A stretch of 60,198 nt of DNA from Bacteroidota bacterium (GCA_017860255.1 JAFNAR010000014.1:1-60198); one strand, 5' to 3'. Counted from the first letter of the stretch, positions 45,489 to 56,003 are shown. Numbers and translations are program-made. The notes: a model not told the origin generated them from the letters alone.

Positions 45489-46070
45489 ATGAAAATAGAT
45501 ATAATATTATGTGGAGTAGGAGGAATGGGAGCTTTAAGTTCAGCTGCTATCATTTCTCAAGCAGCATTAGACATGGGTTTATACATGAAACAAGCCGAAA
45601 CACATGGAATGGCACAAAGAGGAGGAGATGTTCAATCACATCTACGCCTTTCTGATAAAGAAATTGCTTCTGACTTAATTCCAGAAGGACAATGTGATAT
45701 AATTCTTTCTGTTGAACCAATGGAAGCTTTACGTTACTTACCATTTCTTAACAAAAAAGAAGGATGGGTAATTACGAATGAAAATCCTTTTATCAACATA
45801 CCTAACTATCCAGAAAAAGATGTAGTTTTGGCAGAAGTAAAGAAGGTTAAGAACAGCATAGTTTTCAACGCAGACAAAATAGCTCTTGATCTTGGAAATC
45901 CAAAAGGAACTAATATGGTTGTTTTGGGAGCAGCTTCCAAATATCTAAGAATAGATATTGAAAAACTCGAAAATGCAATTCGTTCAATCTTTGGAAGAAA
46001 AGGTGAAGAAGTTGTAATGGCAAATATCAATGCTTTAAGAGCAGGAAGAGAAGTTGCTGATAAAATGTAA
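45489..46070 (+). CDS. iorB: Indolepyruvate:ferredoxin oxidoreductase, beta subunit
   Basis: The gamma-type (2-oxoacid:acceptor oxidoreductase) subunit partnering IorA. Its N-terminus IILCGVGGMGALSSAAIISQAAL is the nucleotide-like fold of the family, followed by KQAETHGMAQRGGDVQSHLR, which is nearly invariant in it. At 193 residues it is standard. Together with iorA it points to fermentative amino-acid metabolism. A terminator follows 24 bp after the stop. Confidence 0.94.
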   Translation: MKIDIILCGVGGMGALSSAAIISQAALDMGLYMKQAETHGMAQRGGDVQSHLRLSDKEIASDLIPEGQCDIILSVEPMEALRYLPFLNKKEGWVITNENPFINIPNYPEKDVVLAEVKKVKNSIVFNADKIALDLGNPKGTNMVVLGAASKYLRIDIEKLENAIRSIFGRKGEEVVMANINALRAGREVADKM

Positions 46071-46093
46071 CAATACAAAATCTGCATAAATGC

Positions 46094-46126
46094 AAAAGGA
46101 CAAGAGCAATCTTGTCCTTTTTTTTA
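46094..46126 (+). terminator. Rho-independent terminator after iorB
   Basis: An 11-bp stem AAAAGGACAAG / CTTGTCCTTTT (46094-46104 and 46111-46121) with a 6-nt loop runs into a T tract. Confidence 0.85.
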
Positions 46127-46203
46127 TGGGAAAAACAATCCATATCCCTATTGTAATCCTTTCATACAAAACTAATATTCAATTATAGTTAGTACATATC
46201 TAA

Positions 46204-46238
46204 GAAAAAAAGTGGTTGCCTCAAAAGAGACAACCACT
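46204..46238 (-). terminator. Terminator of the T9SS adhesin gene
   Basis: An inverted repeat AGTGGTTGCCTC / GAGACAACCACT (46211-46222 and 46227-46238) with a 4-nt loop forms a 12-bp stem with one G-U pair on the minus strand. It is followed there by TTTTTTTC. It lies 25 bp beyond the adhesin stop codon. Confidence 0.75.
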
Positions 46239-46263
46239 ACAAACTAACATATAACTAAAGCCT

Positions 46264-49200
46264 CTATTTTACTATCAGCTTATTAGTTCTACTTAAATTA
46301 GAGTTTTTAATTCTAACATAATAAACACCCTTTGCCAAATTATTAACATCAATAGTTTGTTCAACTACTCCGTTTACTGCTTTTGTGTTAATTGTGTTTA
46401 GAATTCTACCTTGAACATCACTCAATACTATTTTTGTATCACCACTAACACCACTAACAATAAGCTTAGTCTCATTAGTTGCAGGGTTAGGATACATTAT
46501 TACGGTTATAGGTTGTTGGTCAATTGAAGTTAGTGTTAAAGTTTGGAAGTTAAGTTCTTGACCGTAGTATGTATTTGAATTTGTTCTTGCATAAGCTCTT
46601 ACATTGTAACTTGTGTAAGGTTGTAAGTTGTTTGCTTCTGCAGAAATAGAGTTTGTTCCAGTAGCAGAAAGAACTACTGCATCTGCCCATTCTTCAGTTG
46701 GTAATTTATATTCAAATCCTCTTGCATTAATTTCTTCTGAACCTTGAGTAATTGTACCATGTAAGGTTGCAGATGTGTTTGTAATTTGATTTGGTTCTTC
46801 TGTTGTTACAGAAGGAGGTGTTGCTGCAAGAGTTGTGAATTGAAGAGTTGAACCATAAGTTGTATCTAACGACGTTTCCACATAAGCCCTGAATTCATAT
46901 TGAGTATTTACATTTAAACCATTCAAAGAATATGAAAAAGGAGAGGTTCCAGACGAAACAGTAACATTATTCCATACACTTGCACTTGATTGTTTCCATT
47001 GAAAACCCTTAACTAAAATAGGATTTGTACCTTGAATGTAAGAACCATTTAATATTGTTGAGGTTTGAGTTGTCCCTGTTTCTTGAGATGTAGTTACTAT
47101 AGGGGCTTGTGGTCCAGTTGTAGTTGTAAATGTTTGTGATACCCATGAAGAATATGTACCTCCACAATTAGCTCTTACATAAACAGTATCATTTGAGCCA
47201 GCTACTAAGTTTGTTAATTGATAAGATGTTGTTGTTACATCAATAGGATTGCCATTTACACCCAAACGAACTTGCCATGCAGTTTCTTGATCCCCTGCTG
47301 TCCAATTTACTGTTGCTGTAGTGTTTGTTATTGTCGTTGTTGGTACTGTTAATGCTGTTGGAGGTAAACATGGTGATATAATAGTTACATCGACATCGTC
47401 CACATAAATATTCCTTCCATTTTCAGAAATACCTTTTAAAATAATATAGTGATTACCTGTTGTTCCTGCTGGTATAGTAAATGAATATTGATGCCAGCCT
47501 ACAGATGTTTCTATTGGGGTTAAGCTATAACTACGATTAACTGTTCCAAGTAATGTTGCTCCTGTTTCTGAAGCTGTAGAATTAATATATAATTCTACTT
47601 TATCTGCTGTTGTTAAATAGTCATTACCTCCTCTAAATAGCCAAAATGAAACTTGGTATTGATCATTAGGAAAATCTAATAATGGGGAATAAATTGTTGA
47701 CCATTCTCCTGCGTCTAAACCATTACTATTAAATTTAATCATTTTTGCCCCTCCATGTGTTGTACATGTTGGATAAACGCCAGATAATGTGCTTATCCAA
47801 TCAGCATCATTTGTTGATGAATTTATTGACCAACAAGAAATCCCATTTTCAAAACCTTCTGTATAAGGGAATATTGAAATAGGTGAATCATAACAAGGAG
47901 TTTGGAATGTAATAGTTGAAGAATAAATTGTGGTGTCACTACCACAAATAGCTCTAACTGAAACGATATATCGTGTTCCAAGTGTTAAACCTTGAATTGT
48001 ATATGGAGATGTTATTGCTGCTTCATCTATAAGTGTGGTGTCTGAAGTTGGGCTATAAGATACTATATAACTATCAGCACCTGTTTGTAACCATGAAATA
48101 TCTACGGTTGTAGTTGTTAAATTTGAAGCTGCAACGTCAGTTGGTCTTGGACAATTTGCTTGAACTAATGAAATATTATCAATTGCAGCTGGAGGAGCAG
48201 GATTGTAATATTCGTCAAAATAAACAAACATTAATCTTTTAACACCAGATATATTATCAATAGTTAATTGTTCATTTTGCCATGTTGAAGAATTGTAGAA
48301 TGTACCAAGATTATTGTTTGGATTTATTGGTAAGTCAGATGTATTAATAATCTCTGAAGGATCCCTTAGATATACTTTTAATCCAGCATGCAACGTGCTT
48401 TCATATGTTGAGAAGTATCCTTGGCATTTCCAGTCAAATGATAAGTTATATGATGCTGGAACGGTCCCAAAATCAATATCTCTATATGTATAAGAATAAA
48501 TTGTTCCATCACTCATTGCATAAGAGGCACCATTATCATTGGAGATATAATTTGCTTGATTACCAGTTGCAGAAGAACCATTGCCTGCCGCAGTGCCTAT
48601 TGCCCATTTATTGACGGTTGAGCTAATACTATTCCACGCAAGTTGTTCTGTTGGATTTTCAAAATCGCATGTATAAGGAAGAACTCCAGGTAATGCTTCA
48701 GTTCTAAATGTAATAGGTGTAGACCAAAGAGAAGTTTCTGTTGAACAGTCAGAACGCACCCAAACAGTATAGTAAGTTTGAGGTAATAAGCCAGTTATTT
48801 GTATTGGATTTGTTGTTGAAGATACTATAGTACCATTATTTGGATCAGTAATAGTTCCATCTGTTATAACATATTGCCAAGCAGTTGCTGTACCGTTTTC
48901 AACAAATGCAATAGTTGCATCAGATGAAGTTAGATTTGAAGATATTAAAGATGTTGGTCTTTGACATGTTGAAAATGGCAATATAGATAAATTATCTAAA
49001 AATAAATAGTTATAATAGTCAGTAGCATTATTAATGGTTGATTCTCCATAGAAACCTATTTTTATATTTCCAGAATAAGGAAGAGATGTTGTAGGATTTA
49101 TTAATGGAAATATAATATGTTGTAATGGATATAAATTATTTAATACTCTTGCTGCTCCTGTTTGATTTGACCAAATGGTAGCATTCGCTACGTTCCAAGT

Positions 49201-51981
49201 TAAACCATTATCTGTTGATACAACAACCGCAAATCTATCATCAACTCCTGCTGTATTTGGTGTTTCGTTTGCATCATAATTTGATAATAAAACATCAAAT
49301 TCAAGTTGATATGTTGTAGTGCCATCACCTAAATTATAAGATGGTGTTATCAACCAATTATTAATAGTTGAATATGATGTCCCCATATAAAGACATGCAT
49401 TATTTCCAAAACCTGATTGAATAGGAATTTCCCCACCGTACCAACCCCAAAAGTCTGATGTTAAAGTTGCAGTCCCTGTAGTAGGAAGTAACCCAGACTT
49501 ACTTTCCCAACAAGTAGATGGTAGAAATGTATTAAATTCTTGATTAACTGTTGGAACTGTTAATGCAGTACAAGTAGTTTGAAAGGCAATTATGTCTGAT
49601 AAAGAAGATGTATCTGTTGTAGAACATATAGAACGGATTCGTGCTTGATAGTTTGTTCCTGGAATTAGATTTGTTATCGTATAAGGATTTGTTGTTACTG
49701 ATACTTGATTCCAAGTAGATGCATCAGTTGTTTTATATTCAATAATCCACCCTGTTGCATTTTGAGGCTCAGTCCAACTTAAGTATGCTGTTGTTCCATT
49801 ATAACCAGAAGAATCCATAGTTAATCCAGAAGGTATTCCACAAGTTAATGAAACTAAAGAAATATTATCTATTTTAGCAGAAGGATTATCTCCACCATAG
49901 CCATCATTTTTCCAAGCAAATACAAGTTGTTTAACTGTATTTGAATAAGTTGAATTTAATGCTAATGTATATGCTTGGAATAACGGAGCATTATTTAATT
50001 CTGTTTCATTTATTTTATATAGACTTGATGGTAAAGTGCCAGGAGTAAGAACTTCTTCTATAGGAAGTAAATATACATTAACGTAATCATAGAAGTCGGG
50101 AGAAGTAAAACCTTCTCCAACAGCAGCCCAATCAAATGAAAGTTGGAAAGAAGGAGAATTGTCAAATTGAACTAACGTTGAAGCAAATACAACTGATGAG
50201 GATGTATTATTATATACAGCATTAACAGCATCGTTAGAAATATATAATCCACGACCAGAGTCTGTATCTGAAATATCTAAATCATTTGCTCCTGCAGCTC
50301 CAATATACCATTTATTCGTTTCTGTTCCATTTGTAATTGTCCAAACATTATCTTGAGTAGGATCTTCAAAATTTGCAACAAATGGAAGAGTATTTGCAAA
50401 TGTAGGAAGATTTACTCTTACTGCATTACTCCAAGCTCCATTACATCCTCTTTGTACTGCTACCCAAACTGAATCACCAGGATTAAATCCAGATAAAATA
50501 TAAGGAAGAGTTGTCCCGGTTGAAATATTTACTGGTGTTGCTAATGCTGGATTAAAAACTGAAGTAAGATTTGAAGAATAACCTATTACATAGCCAGATC
50601 CATCATCTCCTTCATCATTCCAATTAATAGAAACAGATGTTGTTGATGTAGGTTGAACTGCGAGTTCATAAACATTAGGACAATCAGGCATTAAATCAAC
50701 AGTAACATCATCTAAATAATAATAAAACTCATCATTTGAAGTATTATATTTAAAGGCAATATATTTATTTCCTCCTTGAAGTTGCACTCCACTTAACATA
50801 ACAACATATTGAGTCCAATCTGTTGTTGTAGGTGTAATGGTTCTAACAGCTTCAAATGTTGTTAAATTTGTTGGTGTATCCATAATGCCAACTGTTATTG
50901 TCCCAGCACCTAGCGTCCCAGAAATTTTTGACCAGAAAGAGACCATAAGAGTATTAATATCCGCACTAAAAGCAGGAGTAACAACATAGTTTGGTGTATT
51001 TGCTAAAAAATTCCCAGACATTAAGCTTGCAGGAGAACTATGGTATGTGTATGAATTTATATAACTGTTTACATAATCATTTATTACTGGTCTTGTCCAA
51101 CATGGAGGAAATGTACCATAAGTTGTACCATAAGTATTCATATTGTCAGACCAAGGTAATGTTGAAATAGCATCACATAAAGTACGGAAATGTGATATTG
51201 CAGTAGATTCAGATGTTTCTCCAATGCAATTGGTTTTCATGTATATATCATATTCAGTAGAAGGCAATAAATTTGGTAATACGTATGGATTTGAATTAAC
51301 TAATGTAGAATCATAATTTGTTGCTGTTGATTCTTTCCAAAATATCCACCAAGAAGCATCTGTATCATTGCCATTTGTCCAAGAAATATTTGCAGAAGTG
51401 GTTGTAATATTTGATGTTGTAATATTTCTTGGTTTAGGACATGTAGGAACAAATAATTCTGGTCCTGAAATATCATCAATAAAAGTATTGAAACCATTAT
51501 TATCAACAACTCTAATAGCAACATAAATGTCTTGACCAACATAATCTGATAAATCAACAGAATGTTGCACCCAAGTTGTTGTTACACTATCTTCATTAAG
51601 AGAAAGCAATGAAGTTGTTGAAAATGATGAAGTTTGATTATCAGTTGTAGAAACTAATATGTCTATATTATCTCCATCATTATACCATTCATTTGTTGCA
51701 ATCCAAAATGCAAAAAATGTAGCATCAGATGTAACAGACAGTTTTGGTGTTATTAACCATCTTGTACATCCATTAGAAGCATAAGCAGAACTTGCACTTT
51801 TTGTTCCTGTATGTGCAATAGTTGCAGAACTATACCAACTCCCACTTCCTGATGTTGTTGAAATTGTCCAGTTTTCAGGAGGAAATGTTGTCCCCTCAAA
51901 ACTTTCATTTAACGTGGTTTGAGTCCACCCTTGAATGACAAAAAACATAATTGCCATGAAAAGTAAATAAATTTTTTTCAT
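46264..51981 (-). CDS. Giant secreted T9SS adhesin (cleaved-adhesin and FN3 repeats)
   Basis: A 1905-residue surface or secreted protein. A signal peptide (MKKIYLLFMAIMFFVIQGWTQ, split at about 20) is followed by about six modules. Each has a choice-of-anchor-J/cleaved-adhesin jelly roll (for example LNESFEGTTFPPENW, LPYTCDFENPTEQLAW and FPYTEGFENGISCW) and then a fibronectin type III domain (for example CPKPRNITTSNITTTSANISW). Two further FN3-like domains precede the C-terminal type IX sorting domain (YPNPATNETKLIV to the end, LIVK). The architecture is that of adhesins related to gingipain haemagglutinin regions. No catalytic domain is seen. The ligand is unknown; it is a single-gene unit with promoter and terminator. 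Confidence 0.92.
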   Translation of the reverse strand: MKKIYLLFMAIMFFVIQGWTQTTLNESFEGTTFPPENWTISTTSGSGSWYSSATIAHTGTKSASSAYASNGCTRWLITPKLSVTSDATFFAFWIATNEWYNDGDNIDILVSTTDNQTSSFSTTSLLSLNEDSVTTTWVQHSVDLSDYVGQDIYVAIRVVDNNGFNTFIDDISGPELFVPTCPKPRNITTSNITTTSANISWTNGNDTDASWWIFWKESTATNYDSTLVNSNPYVLPNLLPSTEYDIYMKTNCIGETSESTAISHFRTLCDAISTLPWSDNMNTYGTTYGTFPPCWTRPVINDYVNSYINSYTYHSSPASLMSGNFLANTPNYVVTPAFSADINTLMVSFWSKISGTLGAGTITVGIMDTPTNLTTFEAVRTITPTTTDWTQYVVMLSGVQLQGGNKYIAFKYNTSNDEFYYYLDDVTVDLMPDCPNVYELAVQPTSTTSVSINWNDEGDDGSGYVIGYSSNLTSVFNPALATPVNISTGTTLPYILSGFNPGDSVWVAVQRGCNGAWSNAVRVNLPTFANTLPFVANFEDPTQDNVWTITNGTETNKWYIGAAGANDLDISDTDSGRGLYISNDAVNAVYNNTSSSVVFASTLVQFDNSPSFQLSFDWAAVGEGFTSPDFYDYVNVYLLPIEEVLTPGTLPSSLYKINETELNNAPLFQAYTLALNSTYSNTVKQLVFAWKNDGYGGDNPSAKIDNISLVSLTCGIPSGLTMDSSGYNGTTAYLSWTEPQNATGWIIEYKTTDASTWNQVSVTTNPYTITNLIPGTNYQARIRSICSTTDTSSLSDIIAFQTTCTALTVPTVNQEFNTFLPSTCWESKSGLLPTTGTATLTSDFWGWYGGEIPIQSGFGNNACLYMGTSYSTINNWLITPSYNLGDGTTTYQLEFDVLLSNYDANETPNTAGVDDRFAVVVSTDNGLTWNVANATIWSNQTGAARVLNNLYPLQHIIFPLINPTTSLPYSGNIKIGFYGESTINNATDYYNYLFLDNLSILPFSTCQRPTSLISSNLTSSDATIAFVENGTATAWQYVITDGTITDPNNGTIVSSTTNPIQITGLLPQTYYTVWVRSDCSTETSLWSTPITFRTEALPGVLPYTCDFENPTEQLAWNSISSTVNKWAIGTAAGNGSSATGNQANYISNDNGASYAMSDGTIYSYTYRDIDFGTVPASYNLSFDWKCQGYFSTYESTLHAGLKVYLRDPSEIINTSDLPINPNNNLGTFYNSSTWQNEQLTIDNISGVKRLMFVYFDEYYNPAPPAAIDNISLVQANCPRPTDVAASNLTTTTVDISWLQTGADSYIVSYSPTSDTTLIDEAAITSPYTIQGLTLGTRYIVSVRAICGSDTTIYSSTITFQTPCYDSPISIFPYTEGFENGISCWSINSSTNDADWISTLSGVYPTCTTHGGAKMIKFNSNGLDAGEWSTIYSPLLDFPNDQYQVSFWLFRGGNDYLTTADKVELYINSTASETGATLLGTVNRSYSLTPIETSVGWHQYSFTIPAGTTGNHYIILKGISENGRNIYVDDVDVTIISPCLPPTALTVPTTTITNTTATVNWTAGDQETAWQVRLGVNGNPIDVTTTSYQLTNLVAGSNDTVYVRANCGGTYSSWVSQTFTTTTGPQAPIVTTSQETGTTQTSTILNGSYIQGTNPILVKGFQWKQSSASVWNNVTVSSGTSPFSYSLNGLNVNTQYEFRAYVETSLDTTYGSTLQFTTLAATPPSVTTEEPNQITNTSATLHGTITQGSEEINARGFEYKLPTEEWADAVVLSATGTNSISAEANNLQPYTSYNVRAYARTNSNTYYGQELNFQTLTLTSIDQQPITVIMYPNPATNETKLIVSGVSGDTKIVLSDVQGRILNTINTKAVNGVVEQTIDVNNLAKGVYYVRIKNSNLSRTNKLIVK

Positions 51982-52072
51982 CTCTTTTTGTTTTGATTAA
52001 TAAATTGTTCCTATTAAGAATTAATAATAATTTGTCCAATTAAAATCTTTATTTCTATAATTTTAATGTGGT

Positions 52073-52080
52073 CAAAAGTA
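52073..52080 (-). promoter_or_regulatory. Putative T9SS adhesin promoter, -7 element
   Basis: Reads TACTTTTG on the minus strand, matching TAnnTTTG, about 92 bp upstream of the ATG, implying a leader of about 85 nt. Confidence 0.5.
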
Positions 52081-52293
52081 GAAACAACAATTTATATGAA
52101 AACAAAAGTTGTAATGAACCAGGATAAAAATAGGGTGGAATTGGATATAATTGTACTGAAATGGGATTGGAGGGGGGAGGAAAAAGGGATTTTCTTTGAA
52201 TCAATTAGGATTGTCGTTCCATGTTTGCTTATGTAGGATAGTCAAAATGCCAAAAATCCTCTTTATTAAGATTAAAAGGAAAATTCTATATAA

Positions 52294-52453
52294 GGAATAG
52301 ACGGTTTTGCAGTAGTTAGAGAATAATGTTTGCAATTATGGAAAGGTTAAAGATACGGTGAACATGTTTGGACCACTTTTAGTTACAGCGTTTGATATAA
52401 GAGAATCAGAAGAATACTTCCAAAATATAAGGTTGATTGGAAAGATTTCGTAA
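52294..52453 (+). pseudogene. Possible degraded coding remnant before the restriction gene
   Basis: One frame reads GIDGFAVVRE up to a stop near 52325. A shifted frame continues as NYGKVKDTVNMFGPLLVTAF and then DIRESEEYFQNIRLIGKIS to a TAA at 52451-52453. Codon and residue composition look protein-like, but there is no start and at least one frameshift is needed. The family is not recognised. The rest of the 52081-52293 stretch shows nothing. Confidence 0.3.
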
Positions 52454-52458
52454 CTTTG
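52451..52458 (+). promoter_or_regulatory. Putative restriction-modification gene promoter, -7 element
   Basis: TAACTTTG matches TAnnTTTG, 70 bp before the ATG at 52529. Confidence 0.55.
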
Positions 52459-52528
52459 CAGTCAAACTTATCAGATGCTTTATCTTGAAAAACAAGTATT
52501 TAGAATTGCTACTTTAATAGATTAGTTT

Positions 52529-55500
52529 ATGAATGAATCAATAAGAAATAGATTTAAATTAAGGCAAATAGAATCATTGATAAACACAACAGAATATTCA
52601 GAATTGTTGTGTGAATTGAGTGAGGATATATCTAAGGCTTCATTGAGAGCTGAAAATGAAGCTAGTATTGTTTCCATTTTTGAATTAGAATTATTCTACT
52701 TTATTAGAGATGTACTAGGATTAAAATATTATCCAGAGAAAGAAAAGTGTGTTAATACAGAAAGACATATATCAAAAGGTAGAATTGATAGTAAAATTGG
52801 TGCTTTAATCATCGAGTATAAGCATACTTCAAAACTCTTAACATTACCACAAAAGGAAAAAGCAAGTACTCAACTTAGAGATTATCTCAAAGGTTTAAGC
52901 AAAAATAATAGTTTAGACTATTTAGGTGTAATTACAGATGGGGGACAATGTAAATTTATAACCATTCAAAATGATGTACTTAATGATGGCGCATTTGAAA
53001 AACTTTCATCAAATCATATTGATAAAATAATAAAGAACATCGTTTTATTAGAACGTATAGCTTTAACTCCCCAGAATTTAGTAAAAGATTTTTGTGAATC
53101 TAATGATAGCATTTCTAAAAAATTTTCGCTTTGCTTATTTGCAACATTAAAAAAAAATCCTACAGGACGTTCTTTAATGTTGTTCAATGAGTGGAAAGAA
53201 CTGTTTAAGTTAGCCCACGATGACTGTTCTAAACAAAAAGCTATTGAAGATAGAAAGAAATCTTTAGAAGAGGCTGTTAATCACGAGCTAAAAACTAATG
53301 ATGATGAATATTTAGCTCTTTATGCAATTCAAACTACTTATGCAATTATTGTAAAAATAATTGCATATAAAGTGATAAGCAAAATCCGGTTTAATAAGAG
53401 TCTTTTAGATTTTAATAAGTTATCAGAAACAGATTCTCAAACACTAAGGTATCAAATGAATTCTCTTGAAGAAGGTGCTATTTTCAGAGATTTAGGTATT
53501 GGTAATCTATTAGAGGGAGATCTTTTTGCATGGTATTGTTCTTCATCACAATGGACGGAAGAGATTGGTTCCTTTGTACAACAGATATTTAAGGTCTTAA
53601 CACATTATGAAGATAAAGCTTTATTTCAAACCGGAGAGAATGTTCAAGACCTTTTTAAGGAGTTATTTATGAGAATAATTCCGGATAAAGTTAGACATAG
53701 CTTAGGAGAGTTCTATACTCCTTCTTGGTTGGCTGATAATTTGATAAAAGATGCTATTGAATTAAATTCAGAAAAAAAAGAATGGATTGCTCTTGATCCA
53801 TGTGCAGGTTCAGGAACATTTATTACAATCCTTATAAAATATGTATTAAATGAAACTACACATTTGTCGAGAAAAGAAAGATTAAATACTATATTGAAAA
53901 GAGTTAAAGCAATAGATTTAAATCCTTTAGCAGTATTAACTTCTCGTATTAATTATTTTATAAACATTTCTCATTTAATTTCTAATGATGATGAATTTGA
54001 AATACCTGTTTATTTAGGTGATTCTTCTTATGTTCCTAGTAAAGTTATAATTGATGGTGTAGACTGTATTAATTATCACATAAAAACTATAAAAAGTTAT
54101 ATTGATATTGACATTCCTCAAAGTGCCGTTTCTAACCCTACTATCTTCTCAAAAACCATGACAAGTATTGAGCAGGATATTCATAATTTAGATATTGAAT
54201 CAATAAAAAATAAATTATGTTCTATAGTTGAGGAGAAAGAATTAACTCCGATTATCTCAAAAAAAATAGCTTTATTAGCAGAACAATTTGTTGAATTAGA
54301 AAGAAATGAATGGAATGGCATTTGGGCTCGAATTGTCACAAACTTTTTAACAACTTCTAATTTAGGAAAGTTTGATTTTATAGTAGGGAATCCACCATGG
54401 ATTGATTGGAAAAATTTACCAGCAGGCTACAGAGAAAGAGTTAAATCAATATGTATTGATAGAAAATTGTTTTCAGGGGATTCCATAACTGGTGGGATAA
54501 ACCTAAATATATGTGCTCTTATATCAAATGTTGCGGCAATGAATTGGTTAAAACCAGATGGTATTTTAGCATTTCTAATGCCTCAAAATATAATTTTTCA
54601 GCAAACATATGAAGGTTTTAGAAAGTTTCATCTTAACGATGATAAAAATTTATACTTTCAACAAATATATGACTGGACAATGGCAGGACATCCATTTGCT
54701 CCTGTTACCCATAAATTCTTAACATATTTCTTTTCTAGTAAAAAGGTGGATTATTCAAAAGGAATTCCGATAAAATATTTCATTAAGAATAAAGGGTACG
54801 ATTTGAAAAATTACTCAGATATAACAGATTTTGCATTGATGGATCGTGTCTTTTCTATCTCATATGGTGTCGGAGGACAAGCCAGCGATGATAATACTAT
54901 TTTCTCTTATGCAAAAGATAGAAATGAATTACTGTCTTTTAAAAGAATATCAGGAGAGTCTAGCTATAAAGGGAGAGAAGGAATTGAGTTTTATCCTCAA
55001 GAGTTATTTTTACTTGAGGTTGATAATGATATATTTTTAAACAAAGATACTATTGCGGTTAAGAACTTTCAAAATAGAAAATCCAAATACAAAATTCCAC
55101 AAGAATCATTCTTTCTTGAGAAAATATACTTACATCCATTGATAAAAGGAATAGATATTGAACGATTCCATCTGGTTCAATCAAAATTTATAGTACCATT
55201 TCCATATGAAATGCCAAACACTAGGAGTCCAATTTCAATCAGAGAGTTAACAAAAAAATCCAACTTGCTTGCAAAATATTTTAATCGGTTCAAAGACGTA
55301 TTCGATGCACAGACCAATTATAATGAAAGAATTATTGGGAAAAAGCATAATACAGAGTATTATACTTTAGCAAGAGTTGGTGAATATAGTTTTGCTGAAC
55401 ATTTTGTAGCATTTAGAGACAATACTAAGTGGCAATCATGTGTTGTCAGTTCCATTGAAACTCCTTGGGGAGAGCTAAAAAGACCTCAATTTCAGAATCA

Positions 55501-55792
55501 TGCTGTTACAATAACTCAAGATAACAAAGGAAATTTCATTTCCTTAGAGGAGGCTCATTTCATTTGTGCTATTCTAAATGCTCCTTTGACTAAATCATAT
55601 ATATTAAACTCTTCAGATTCTAGATCTTTCAAAATAGACCCTCATATTTTTATTCCCAAATTTGATAGTAATAATATGGTTCATAATAATTTATCTGCAT
55701 TATCAATGTCGGCTCATGAATTTTTTAATGACAAAAACAAAATGACAGAAATTGACAAAAAGTTAGACGAATTAATAGTAAAGTTGAAATAA
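52529..55792 (+). CDS. Type IIG restriction-modification enzyme (nuclease and N6-adenine methyltransferase)
   Basis: A single-chain defence enzyme of 1087 residues. The N-terminal part looks like a PD-(D/E)XK nuclease: Asp87 in GRIDSKIG, then Glu96-Tyr-Lys98 in IIEYKH. A helical linker (about 160-390) leads to the methyltransferase: LGEFYTPSWLADNLI (392-406), SAM motif I DPCAGSGTF (423-431) and the adenine-N6 motif IV NPPW (621-624). The C-terminal third (about 700-1087) should hold target recognition. The order fits Eco57I-like type IIG enzymes. The recognition site cannot be read. No separate methylase or specificity gene flanks it, so the enzyme should be self-contained. BREX PglX has a related methylase but lacks the nuclease half. 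Confidence 0.83.
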   Translation: MNESIRNRFKLRQIESLINTTEYSELLCELSEDISKASLRAENEASIVSIFELELFYFIRDVLGLKYYPEKEKCVNTERHISKGRIDSKIGALIIEYKHTSKLLTLPQKEKASTQLRDYLKGLSKNNSLDYLGVITDGGQCKFITIQNDVLNDGAFEKLSSNHIDKIIKNIVLLERIALTPQNLVKDFCESNDSISKKFSLCLFATLKKNPTGRSLMLFNEWKELFKLAHDDCSKQKAIEDRKKSLEEAVNHELKTNDDEYLALYAIQTTYAIIVKIIAYKVISKIRFNKSLLDFNKLSETDSQTLRYQMNSLEEGAIFRDLGIGNLLEGDLFAWYCSSSQWTEEIGSFVQQIFKVLTHYEDKALFQTGENVQDLFKELFMRIIPDKVRHSLGEFYTPSWLADNLIKDAIELNSEKKEWIALDPCAGSGTFITILIKYVLNETTHLSRKERLNTILKRVKAIDLNPLAVLTSRINYFINISHLISNDDEFEIPVYLGDSSYVPSKVIIDGVDCINYHIKTIKSYIDIDIPQSAVSNPTIFSKTMTSIEQDIHNLDIESIKNKLCSIVEEKELTPIISKKIALLAEQFVELERNEWNGIWARIVTNFLTTSNLGKFDFIVGNPPWIDWKNLPAGYRERVKSICIDRKLFSGDSITGGINLNICALISNVAAMNWLKPDGILAFLMPQNIIFQQTYEGFRKFHLNDDKNLYFQQIYDWTMAGHPFAPVTHKFLTYFFSSKKVDYSKGIPIKYFIKNKGYDLKNYSDITDFALMDRVFSISYGVGGQASDDNTIFSYAKDRNELLSFKRISGESSYKGREGIEFYPQELFLLEVDNDIFLNKDTIAVKNFQNRKSKYKIPQESFFLEKIYLHPLIKGIDIERFHLVQSKFIVPFPYEMPNTRSPISIRELTKKSNLLAKYFNRFKDVFDAQTNYNERIIGKKHNTEYYTLARVGEYSFAEHFVAFRDNTKWQSCVVSSIETPWGELKRPQFQNHAVTITQDNKGNFISLEEAHFICAILNAPLTKSYILNSSDSRSFKIDPHIFIPKFDSNNMVHNNLSALSMSAHEFFNDKNKMTEIDKKLDELIVKLK

Positions 55793-55850
55793 TCATTTCA
55801 ATACATAGAAATATTTACTGACAACCATATAACTGATAATAGTATGTATT

Positions 55851-56003
55851 TTATTCAGTTAACTCATACTTTCTTTGAATCCTATTAGCCAGATTAGACA
55901 TATCCTCATTGATTTTAGTATGTGTAAATTCAGCATAGAGCTCTGCCATATAACTAAGCGTTTCAATCGGACAGTCAGGTAAAACTTGTGAAACTGTACT
56001 AAC
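55851..56003 (-). pseudogene. Short gene fragment of unknown family
   Basis: On the minus strand, 50 codons lie open between a TGA (56004-56006) and a TAA (55851-55853). They read QVLPDCPIETLSYMAELYAE and then FTHTKINEDMSNLANRIQRK. The sequence looks like the C-terminus of a real protein, but the frame has no upstream start and is closed immediately before it. An internal ATG would give only about 32 residues. It is probably the end of a gene lost when the defence region was rearranged. Confidence 0.35.
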
